DNA of 64,000 nt, taken from NCBI GenBank assembly GCA_022747635.1, contig JAKTNV010000001.1, positions 38,930,072 to 38,994,071 of the forward strand, written 5' to 3'. This DNA is from Hetaerina americana. Lineage: Eukaryota; Arthropoda; Insecta; Odonata; Calopterygidae. A program made the translations under genes and the position numbers. This document shows, one piece after another, positions 52,531 to 62,814 of the stretch. The notes under the pieces were generated by a model that was not told where the DNA came from, did not search any database, and worked only from the letters and a program-made list of their open reading frames with translations. Each line of letters opens with the position of its first letter. Within the stretch, counting starts at the first letter, position 1.

Positions 52531-55261
52531 GCCTAGCTGGCTTTATTTATATCTATTCTCATCCCATATTTATGGCACTGTATTTCCAATTCATTCAGCA
52601 ATGCTTACAGCCCCTTTGCTGGCTGAAAATCTAGAGCTTGGTCATAAGAGAACATAACTGATTTTAAGCATTCCCTGCCGAATTTCATTCCCATTTCCAG
52701 TTCTTCCCATGCCTCTTTAATCCTTTCCTCCACATATAGGTTGAACAGCACAGGTGATAATGGACCTGCCTTACTCCACATCCTAACAATCCCCAATTGG
52801 CTTCTCCATCTCCCAGTCATACCTGAGCTATCTGAGACATGTATAGGTTGCAGATTAGCCTTCTATCACTCCAATCTATTCCTATTTTCTGCAATATACT
52901 CATTAGTTTTTCCCAATTCACTCCATCAAACGTCTTTTTGAAATCTACTAAATGGGCAAATACATCCTAATTATATTCTATATTCCTCTTGATTAGTGAT
53001 CTCATTATTGCAATGGCATCACGTGCCTTCCCCCTTCCTGAACCCATTCTGATCAATCCCTAAGTAATCATTTGCCCTACTCTCCATCCTTTATCTCGTC
53101 CTTAGAACCACTTCAGCGGCATGGGAAATCAAAATTATTGTTCTCTACTCCTCACATGATGTAGCCTTTAGCTTTTTTCGAAAAGGAAGTAACACTGATC
53201 TCACAAAGTCTTTCGACCAGACTTTCTCATTAATGCCATGAATTATCAATTAAGACTCTTCCTCCCACATTTTCCTAAGCATTGAAATAGTTCCAAAGTG
53301 ATGTTGTCTGCCTCCATGGCCCCATTTGATTACATTTCTCTCAATGCACATCTCATTGTTGAGTATGTCTGGACCCAAGCTACGTTCATCTATGTCATAT
53401 TCTCTTTCTACGTCTAACCTTGCTGGCCTTAGTTCTTTACCATATAGTTTCTTTATATATTCTGACCATCTCTTTTGGATCTTTTCTGCTTTAACTATTA
53501 TTTTATCTGACTTATCTCAAAATGTTAACACAGATCTTCCCTTCTTACTTCCTGATTGTGTTTTAACCTTTTGGTGTAGTGCACTCATTGCACCCTTCCT
53601 CTGTAAACTTTCGACATCTTTGCGTAACATCTTCCATCATGCTTTTTTTTCTTTTTATTACCCATCTCAATTTATTATTCAACTCTTTGTACTTCCTTCT
53701 ACCCGACTATGAATTTACATTATTCCAATTCCTTCTCTCATCTATCTTTCTTATCATCTCATCCATGATACATGGCTTCCTTGTCCCTTATCTATTAACA
53801 GTTCCTATAGTTTCTTTTGTCGCTTTCGATATCCCTTTTTTGATATATTCCCATTTTTCCTCGTTAATACTCAGCTCCTTTCCATCACTCATGATTTTCT
53901 CTAAAGCCTGCTGACACTCCTTCCTTGTCAATTCAATTACAGCTTCTACATTCCATTTCTTAACCCACCTTCCCTGCCTTATTTTTCTGAATTGGGTGCT
54001 TCCCTGCTAAATTGTGATCAGAGTGTGTATCTGCTCTGGGGAAACTGCGAATTCATCACACTATTCCTAAACCTGTGCTCAACCATAATGTAATCTGTCA
54101 CCTTCCTGGGTCACCTGGCATTTTCCATGTTTACCTACGCCCTTTGTTCACAATCCAATGTTTCCCTGCAGGAGCATCCATGATTATGTCCTTGTGATTG
54201 TATACCTTACCATGTACTTCCTCTTTATGATGGCTTAGTGGCATTTACATGTGTACCTGAACAATGACTAAGTTCATCGGTTCTGCTTTTACCTCTATTA
54301 GTAATATTCTAACCATTGCTTGCTTCATGTTAACTTTGCTTAGTCTTATCTTTTTGTTCAATTTAATGGCAACCCTTCGCTGGCTCTCGTCCCCTCCTCT
54401 GTATATCACTCTATAGCTGTTGCTCCAGTAATCCCCGCTATTTTTACACCTAACCTTCAATGGGACTAAAACATCAATATTTCCTCATCCCAGTCATCTC
54501 TTTATAATCTTCAATTTTCTCATCCTCAACATTGTCCTAACATTCCAATTTGCTATTCTAACTTGGTCTCCTACGTCTTCTATGCTGCTGCGGTTGGTTT
54601 TGCTTTGCAAGGGTTTCCTTAGATGATGACCGCAAAAGCCTTGCCTCTCCCGCTACCAGGCAGGACCACGGCTGATGGGGCCGAGTCCTGTAGTTGCCAG
54701 TACTCATTTTATCCAGACTGTCTAGCATAGAAATCTTGGGAAAAATAATTGAGGTGATTTCCCTTTGCCTTCCTCAATAGTGTTTTTACCATGACACCAT
54801 CACTCACGGCTGCCTCACTGGGGTTGGATGCCTCTGCAGCTGCCTCACTGAGGAACAGATGCTGCGAGGACTACCTTTTGTCTGGCTCCCAACCTTCGAC
54901 CTATCTGGTAAATGCAGTAGTAATGAAAATATTGGGGAATGTTAAGCAATGTTTTTATGAATATCAAGTTCTTTCATAATTAATTGTCCTTTCATGTGTC
55001 TGTTATGTCCTATTATTGAAGAACTGTTCATCCCTGAAAGATTTGTTTTTACCCCGTTATTCATACATAATGGGACAAAGCAAATATGTTCAAAAAATCC
55101 CATCTTTGTATATGTGATAGCAAAAAAACAGCTCCTCATAAAACATCCTTAATAAATAGTTGCATCAGAATTATTTGACAGATTGATCACTTGATTTGTG
55201 ATAACTTGGAGTTCGTGCAGAAGAAGAAAAAGAGAAAACTCATGATTAATCTTGTATGCAG

Positions 55262-55351
55262 TTGCTCCTTTGTGCATTTATAAAAGATGGGGCTTACAGG
55301 TGGAGATAAAAAAACATCAAGGAGGAGGTGTTGGTTATTTACAATCATCAG
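55262..55351 (+). CDS. Weak candidate exon, unidentified
   Basis: Between a gtatgcag acceptor and donor gtaaga (55352). One phase is open: APLCIYKRWGLQVEIKKHQG then GGVGYLQSSG, ending in phase 1. It is not phase-compatible with the 57901 exon directly, and no family is recognised. Reported because the splice signals are reasonable and it lies in a short repeat-poor stretch. Confidence 0.2.
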
Positions 55352-55799
55352 GTAAGACTATAAACACCCTCTTCCCCAGACTTGAATTGCAAGAACACCA
55401 AAAAAGTTTATGCATAAATAAAAATTTTGGAATGTTCCCAGTAGATCAATAAAACAATGTGAAGTGTATGGAAAAGATAACTTTTTTTAAAAAGAATGAC
55501 ATCTTATCAAAGGAATGAAAAAACAGCTAAGCTGTGGGTTGGTTTGGCTCTGGCTGGATGTGGATGGTTTGTTCTTTACTCAATTTGAAAAATATTGAAA
55601 GGAACAATGGAACATAACACAACAATAACTTCAGCGGAGTTACCTGTAGATGTGCTTATCAACATGATCACTTAACAGTGAAAATAACCACTTACCAAAA
55701 CTGGGGTTTGAATCTGGGTATATTGGTTTTTGCCCAGATATGTTATCCAGTTAGGTCTCATAGCCTTTTCTTAGACTGTGAATTACAAAGGGTATTTTC

Positions 55800-56340
55800 G
55801 TTTTAATTTCATTAAGAACAAGACTATTCCCATAGCACCACAGGCCCATGTAATGAATATTGGATTCACACTAAGCCGTCAGATCTTGAAATGATTTCTG
55901 ATACGGCACAATGCTCACATCATCTGCAAACAAGACATAGTTACTGGGAGGATTTACATGTAATTATCTAAGTAGATCATTTATATGAATGAGAAGGAGG
56001 ATTGGATCCAAAACTGATCCTTGAGGAATCCCTTTATCAACACCTAATGGTGAAGAGAAAACAATATTCCCAATCTTCTGGACAGCCTCCCTTTGTTGAT
56101 TAGTTTTGAGATAGTTCTCAACCACTGCTGTGCTGTGCCTTTAATACTCATTAAATCGCATTTGTAAACGAGTTTATCATGCTCAACCACATCAAATGCT
56201 CTAGACATGTCAAAGAATATACCCATTACTTTTTGCTTGGAGCCAGTCATTGTATAATAATGACAACTGCACTGAAGATTGCCAGCACTGTCGACTTTCC
56301 TTTTCTAAATCCTGATTGTTTAAGGGATAATGGACATCTG
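55800..56340 (-). pseudogene. LINE RT fragment (Jockey/CR1-like)
   Basis: The minus strand encodes GIFFDMSRAFDVVEHDKLVY (the L-D-L-S-K-A-F-D-T-V-D-H block of RT) and GTAQQWLRTI. Then, with stops and shifts, come remnants of the G-V-P-Q-G-S-.-L-G-P and ADD boxes. Not the same element as the intact LINE. Confidence 0.65.
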
Positions 56341-57223
56341 TGATAATACCACATACTCTATCCATGAACACATGCAATGCAATTACAAATTCATGGCTGG
56401 ATGTCCATCAACACATATCAAAAGTTATGTAGTGTACATTTACATTATATGGTATATCGAATAGTAATGTGTACTTCATGGTTAGTCTCAGCCTCAAGCA
56501 TCCAACCCTATCCACTCACTCTTTGTGGTCTCTTATACACTTTTTGTCTTATGATTGAACTATTTTTGACACATGTTGAAACCCAATATATATCTAGGGC
56601 TAGATGATTGATAAAATGTGACTCAAGTTTCATAGTAAAATTTCATTTGTTAGAAATTACATCTAGCATTACTTCATACATTTTCATTGCTTCAATTTAC
56701 CATCATGCCATTTTTAACTTTAGTATGTGTATAATTATTAAAGTGGAGATGGGAGTATTCAGTGGAATATGCAGGGGATGCATAGAAAAAATTAAAGGAA
56801 ATCATACAGTTCTGACAGTTTAGTACAGACAAGGTAGTAGTGCAATTTCGTAGTTTCTAATTGTTAATGTTCATCAAATTATTCTAAAGGAAAGCTAATG
56901 CATGTAGTCGATAGGCTGCCAGGATTCTGAAAATGACGAGAAGAAATATGCATTGACTCTTAACCCATGCCAATTTACATGCTGATGATCGGGTTTTGCA
57001 CATGCTACTAAATTTGTTTACGATATGAAACAAAATTCACATTTAAAGTATGCATTCAACAGATAACTGCAATAGCTTCAAAAATATTCTCTAAAACTTC
57101 AGCAAAAAATAACCCTTTTATAAGTATCCATCTACCGATTTATAAAACCACAACTGGGGAAATCGTAATTCGAGGTCAAAAGTGCTCTCGAAAGAGCACC
57201 CCAAATATGGATCGGGATACCAC
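56341..57223. other. Intergenic sequence, nothing recognised
   Basis: AT-rich, no supported feature. Confidence 0.5.
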
Positions 57224-57320
57224 TGAAAAATATTTGCCGCTACCAGGTTTCGAACCCGGGCCCGAGGTAGTATGCATATCTCGAACCCCACTTGACACGA
57301 ACTGGACACTGGGACAAAAT
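57224..57320 (-). repeat. tRNA-like head of another SINE or pseudo-tRNA
   Basis: AAATATTTGCCGCTACCAGG followed by TTTCGAACCCGGGCCC gives, on the minus strand, GGGCCCGGGTTCGAAACCTG (B-box/T-arm type). The A-box side is unclear. Confidence 0.35.
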
Positions 57321-57900
57321 GAACATCTATTCTCACGGACGGTGACTCCTATGAATATGGTGAAGTAACAAAATTCTCTCACCCTTGGCGAATTCAAGGG
57401 CCTTTATAGGAGAATAGGGAATAACACTACCTGTGCAGTAACTAACAACCTAGTAAGAGTTAAATGAAATGTTATTGAGTACCAACATTCATGGGTATGC
57501 AATATGCCTTATTTTTCACCACCTAGAAACAAATGTCGTAGTTTCTTTTTGTTGCAGTGCTTTCACTTTGCATCGCCACGCTCAAAACAATTAGGACAAC
57601 ATAATTGCGATTACTTTTGATCGCTTTGTTTAACTCTTTTGTCAGCACAGCCAGGATTTATGGGGACCTCACGACACGGTACTTTGCATCATGGGTAAAA
57701 ATAAATAAGAGTTTTCAAATTTGTTCACTGGTTACGTTAACTGTTAAAGATGAGAGAATCATCAGTTATCAATGGAAATATTTTTAATAGTCTCGTAAGT
57801 TTCAATTTGAATACATCTCATTGAAAAAGAATTACTGATACTCGATTTTTCTTCTACAGAAATGCTGAAAATATGATGTGCTATGGAATCTATTTTCTAG

Positions 57901-58021
57901 GATTTGGTACATGTTGTGGAAATTCTAAAACATGCAGCTACTGAGGGAAACCGGAGTGTAGCCCTTAAAAAAGCCTTAGCGGATACATTTGATATTATCA
58001 AGAAGGTTACTAGATCATTAG
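57901..58021 (+). CDS. Internal exon of an unidentified protein-coding gene
   Basis: Acceptor ctattttctag ends at 57900 and donor gtgaga starts at 58022. Only one phase is open (phase 0 in); it leaves in phase 1. Encodes DLVHVVEILKHAATEGNRSV followed by ALKKALADTFDIIKKVTRSL, a Leu/Lys-rich, probably helical segment. It joins in frame to the exon at 62415. I do not recognise the family. The upstream exons should lie between about 46.7 and 57.9 kb or be masked by repeats there. Confidence 0.6.
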
Positions 58022-59935
58022 GTGAGATAATAAATATTTATTATTCTTCCAATTCAATGGTTAATGCCCGTGATGTTAAGTACTATAATAAGATTGTTTA
58101 ACCTGCCCCTTTGTTATTAGAATGATTACAAAGTGATACCAATGCTAGATTATATATGCATTAATTCTTTTCCACTGGCTATTTTATAAACCATGAGTTA
58201 AAGAGGTGTGGATTAATTACAGAAGGATGGACTTGCATTTTTCATGCTGGGCTTGTTGAGTACATGGTGACAATGAAAATCCTAGCTGTTTTTAGCACCA
58301 TAGTTCACATTTTTGGATTCGATTCCGGGAGAACACTCAAGTCTTAGTTGCTCGTGCAACCTAGCCCTATCTTTGTTTTCAAAAGGTCAAAAGTATTGCC
58401 TCCTTGATGGTAGGACTTTCCCTTAGAAATTGCCCATATCTGTATCTTTGCTAAGTGTTGGCGCTATGAGTTAGGATCGACTATTAATCAGCTCTGGTTG
58501 TTAGATGAAAAAAATGACCAATTCTTATCCCGACAAAGGACTTTTTAATGTCATAAATTGTTAGGAAAGCACTATTGATGCCGTTTCTTTTCTGGCCAGT
58601 TACGCACGGGAAAAAAAGATCTGGTTTTAAGTAACGAGAGAAAATTTAGTGTCTTACTAATTTCCTCCAAATTACCCTATCCTTGCGTTGTACTTATTTC
58701 GCCCCTTCCACATTGCTTCATATGTGCCATTTTGGTCCTGGAATTTAGAGCATACCTTTTCTTGATAATCTTTTTGATAATTTAAACCCATATCCTTCTC
58801 GGTATACTATATTTGAAACTAATCGCTCTTTTTCATGTATCTCTTTAGCGATTTTACTGTTATCCATTTACCGGCGTGTCACACCTCTTTCATACTTGCC
58901 TGTTATGAGTGGTTTCAATCTACATGCCTTGATAAGCTATTAATTTCCCAACTTATGTAACGGGGATCAATTCATTATGAAAACTAACTAGCGCACCATC
59001 TGGATAGATTTCTGTTTGGCCCGTGGCCTAAAATAGTTTTCGACCCCGAGGGCTCGGGTTCTATTCCATTCATTTCAAGTGTAGAACTCCATCCGTCGGG
59101 TGGGAAGTTAAAAGTGTTAATTGTCGATCCTATGATGTCTTTCTTTAGGATTAGACCAATTTCGTCGCTGCGTTTCTCTCTACACTTCCCCCATTATCTC
59201 AGAATCCTACCTCTACCAAATTAACCACCTATCCTCATTATCAAACTAACCTCAACTGTCCGTCACTTAAATTAATAATCACTAGCACTGTACCGATATA
59301 TAAATCCTTGAAAAACTTCCTCCAAATCTAAAATCGCAAGCATTCGACAATTTCTCAAACCCTTATTCTCTACCTCGCTCATTTGCCCTCTCCTTGCTGA
59401 TTTGCCCTTTCGCTGATTTCCAAAACAGCTTCTTATTCAAGTAATTCCAGAAATTTTTCTGCTTCTGAAATTCCTACTTTTTTCTTACTTTCTTCTAAGA
59501 CAATATTGATTTAAGCCCTGGACAATTTTGATTCTACCCTGGGTTTAGATCATATACTAACCCAAGAAGCTTCCATTCATTTAGCTGCAACCGCTTTCTC
59601 ATGTCTCTTCTGTTTTACCCATAATCTCCATCTTCTATGTTCTACCAAGAATCGCCACAGCTTTTCTACTTAAATTGAAAGCGTAATCAACAGTAATTCA
59701 TTTCAAACTCATCCAAGCATCACTCATGTGTTTGTGGTAAAATTTCTAATTCCACCTGGATCGAGTTAAGCTTGTCCTAGAGTATGCATTTGTTCTGAAT
59801 TCTTATAGTATGCAACAAATAGGCACTATTGCTAAAAATAAAAAGGAAATAATAGCAAAAACAACGAACAATAATATAGATAATTTATTTTACTGTAATC
59901 CGTCAATTTTAGCGGGTAATACATGTACTAGGTGT
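58022..59935. other. Intron or intergenic sequence between the unidentified exon and a mariner copy
   Basis: No supported coding stretch seen. Confidence 0.45.
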
Positions 59936-61003
59936 GATCAAAAAAAGACCGGACTGACTTTATTCTGCGCAAACCTTTCAATGGATCGAAAGGAGACACA
60001 GTGCGCCATCTAGCGACGCATCTGAAAACTAAAACGAGAGGCGTTGCGTTTGTTCACGTCGAGTCGTAACGCAGCAGCAGCGGTACGTGTCTCAACCTCA
60101 ACCTCGGGTGAATCCCCGTTTAACTGTTAGGAAGCTGAGGAAGTGAAAATTAGTTTAGGATCCTGTCAGACAATTTTGACAGATATTTTGGGCATGACGC
60201 GCGTCGCATCAAAATTCGTCCTGATGAACAAAACAATGAACAATACAAAAACGGGTGGACATTTGTCAGGAATTCCTGGATCGAGCCAATGCCGACCCAG
60301 AGTCAATGCCGTCCACCGGTTACGATGGTTAAAACCATCGTAACCGGTGACGAAACCTGGGTTTACGGTTATGATATCGAAACAAAGGCCCAGTCTTCTC
60401 AGTGGAAAAGTCATTCTCCGCGACCAAAGAAAGCTCGCATGTCCCGGTCCAATGTGAAGGTCATGCTGGTGTGTTTCTTCGATTGGTAAGGACCGATTCA
60501 TTACGAATACGTCCCACGAGATCCAACCGTCAACACAGATTTTTACTTGAAGGTTATGAAGAGGATGAGGGTCGCAGTGAGCCGAAAGAGGCCGGGCATG
60601 TGGAGAAACAATGCATGGCGTTTCCACCACGATAACGCGCCGGCGCACACGGCGCTGATCGTGACAGAGTTTTTCGCCAGAACCGGAACTTCCGTAATCC
60701 CGCAGCCACCATACTCTCCAGACGTGGCTCCATCAGACTTTTTTTTTGTTTCCAGAGTTAAAATCAACCTTGAAAGGGCGCCGATTCGTCTCTATTGCGC
60801 ACATTAAAACTAATTGTATGGCGGACCTGAAGAGCATCCCTAAGGCGGCTTACCAGGCAGGGTTCGAGAGCTGGAAGAAACGTTGGCAAAAGTGTGTCAT
60901 CAGCTAAGACATATACTTTGAGGGTGACAAGTTTGATTTAGATATATCCGTCGAAATGAACAAGTTATTAAATCGGTCCTGTCTTATTTTGATCACACCT
61001 TGC
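59936..61003 (+). mobile_element. Mariner-type transposon, degraded (transposase pseudogene)
   Basis: The ends AGGTGTGATCAAAA and, inverted, AGGTGTGATCAAAA (with AAGACCGGACTGA / AAGACAGGACCGA inside) are terminal inverted repeats. Transposase pieces occur in different frames: VKISLGSCQTILTDILGMTR, VTGDETWVYGYD, ARMSRSNVKVMLVCFFDW then a stop, RFHHDNAPAHTA, QPPYSPDVAPSDFF and GFESWKKRWQKCVIS. Thirty-four residues separate the second and third catalytic Asp, the mariner DD34D pattern. The N-terminal DNA-binding part is largely missing, and a 36-nt hairpin (60314-60349) lies at a frame break. Confidence 0.88.
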
Positions 61004-61242
61004 ATACTCGCAACGGATGAGCGTATTGGGCAAGCCATGCATAAATACACGAGACATTTTTGGGGAACTGGAAGCTGAGAAATTTTACTTGGGATCTTTC
61101 TGTGAGCTGTGGGAAATTGGAAATCAGTTACTCGTATGATCTGGTTCATTTAAACACCTGTTAAGCTTCAGGCTCATTTGTAATATGATTACGATTTCAC
61201 TTTATTTACATGCAATGCATGTGAAATAATTGTCTCTCTCAG

Positions 61243-61378
61243 ATATTACTGGATGTCACTCCTATACCACTTTGAGGAAAGCCGAAGAATGAAGCGCCGC
61301 GAGGAATTTGAAAAAAATCAATACTCAGTCATTTCGAATGAAATGGACCAAAGAAGAGGTCATTTTAATAATTTTTAA
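61243..61378 (+). CDS. Candidate terminal exon, unidentified
   Basis: Good acceptor (tgtctctctcag, ending 61242) followed in one phase by 44 codons, YYWMSLLYHFEESRRMKRRE then EFEKNQYSVISNEMDQRRGH, and TAA at 61376-61378. AATAAA follows at 61556-61561. It needs an upstream exon ending in phase 2, so it does not join directly to 57901-58021, which ends in phase 1. It may be the end of another gene, an alternative end, or chance. Confidence 0.35.
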
Positions 61379-62414
61379 CTAATGTATAAATGTGTGCAAA
61401 ATTTTTCTAACGCATTTAAATTCATTTTTGTGTGTTAAAAATTTTTGTTAAGCATTTTAAGTTTCCATTAGATTTACCATGTAGGTATATTTATTACTGT
61501 TAAGGACGAGTGTCCAAAATATTTCCTTTCTATTCGTCCCTTACTACCTACTTTAAATAAAGATTAAACAAATAATTACATAATTTTATTTCCGTTGTGG
61601 CATATGCCATGCCTATTTTTTCTATGTTGCATGCTCTCGTGCTCCTTTTTCGGGGGTCAATCATGAGCGACGCAATTTTTTTCCTGTCAGGTTGACTTGC
61701 CATCACTAGTAACGTATTTGCCTTTAGTTGCCCGTACCTGGAATTTCCATTAAATCTCGCAGACAACTGAGTAATTTATTGTTCACATCATTCTGAATAA
61801 TTTTTAAATTAAAAATTGCTAAAATTCCCTGAAATGTTACATTTTTGACAAAAATTGAAATCTTTTTAAAAACAATGAAAATTAACATGTTCTAACAAAA
61901 ATACTATTAACAAGTGCATTCATCCGCAAGGTACTTTCTATTCTATCAATATTTTGTGTGCATGTATGTAAGAAAAGATATGCAGGATAAAGAAGTTGGA
62001 ATTACAGGTGTTAGCAGGCAACGGAAAAAATCGGGGAAACGGAAAATTCAGAGGAGTTGGCAGTACGTACCAGTCATCAATTGCGTAACTAAGGCAGAGT
62101 GAACTTTCTTACTCCTATTTACTTAATGAAGTGAAGAACTTCATTGGAAAGAAAGAACAGTGATTAACATGACGATATTAAAAAGAGAGAATACTTTGGC
62201 ACGTACAACATTTATTTGATTATATTAATGGCATATTATTTCAGGCAAAGGCGAACATTTTGATCTTTCATTTTGAATGTTTCTATTGAGAAAATGAGAG
62301 AGGGCTTACTTAAGATAACTCCCAATAGTTATCTCAAGTTAGTTCATAGCGAATGTCGAAAACTGATATTATCCTTCCGAAATATATATTTTCGTGATCT
62401 TCTCTATTCCGCAG
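61379..62414. other. Non-coding sequence upstream of the 62415 exon
   Basis: Contains AATAAA at 61556-61561. A basic open stretch at 61980-62102 (DKEVGITGVSRQRKKSGKRK) follows an AG but is not phase-compatible with its neighbours. Confidence 0.4.
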
Positions 62415-62510
62415 GCGTTCACCTTTACAGCGTTGATGATGAGGAGTTCATCACTTTGGTATACGACAATAAATGGGAAAGACCGAGTAGAACGCGACGA
62501 TGGAAACTAG
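62415..62510 (+). CDS. Internal exon of the same unidentified gene
   Basis: Acceptor tctctattccgcag ends at 62414 and donor gtgagt starts at 62511. The phase that continues the 57901-58021 exon (phase 1) is fully open. It gives VHLYSVDDEEFITLVYDNKW then ERPSRTRRWKL, leaving in phase 1. Strong splice sites and the acidic-then-basic composition support a real exon. A mariner copy lies in the intervening intron. Function unknown: I could not match SVDDEEFITLVYDNKW to a family. Confidence 0.6.
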   Translation, partial: AFTFTALMMRSSSLWYTTINGKDRVERDDGN

Positions 62511-62814
62511 GTGAGTTACAAATGGAAGGAGAAAGTCACTTTCAGGCAATTACGTTAACATTTTAAAATTATGGGAAATAAGGTAAATTGATATAAGGCC
62601 AGAATTTACCGGTACCTTAACTAGAAAAGTAAAGAATATCTTTATTTGACTTGTCTAATGTTATGATTAATAATAATTTGTTCTACGCATAAGCTTATTC
62701 TGAGTCTTTACAAAGAATTTTCTTGTACTAGAAGATGTCTCAAATTAAGAAACAAACGCTCTCTTCACCCTAAAATTCACTTAAATTCCCGTAAAAATGG
62801 ATAAACTTTATATA

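Larger units (their letters stand above)
51590..54960 (-). mobile_element. Nearly full-length degraded LINE (RTE-like family), split by a SINE
   Basis: Reading the minus strand from 54.96 kb downwards: a GC-richer 5' leader, endonuclease start (ANWNVRTM near 54540), SGDYWSNSYRVIYRGGDESQ and LLIEVKAEPMNLVIVQVHM, a degraded RT core, then GPLSPVLFNLYVEERIKEAW and MFSYDQALDF (FADDQAL box decayed). The SINE interrupts next, followed by KRLIKTLICSIVVYGAET and RLEAFEMWVWRR at the C-terminus. Many stops and frameshifts. It is the longest copy here of the family that also left relics at 3.4-6.0, 14.4, 16.6, 34.5 and 43.1 kb. Confidence 0.75.

Noticed and set aside
55680..55770. GGGGTTTGAATCTGGG tRNA/B-box-like motif
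   Set aside because: A- and B-like parts are in conflicting orientations; too degraded to assign.
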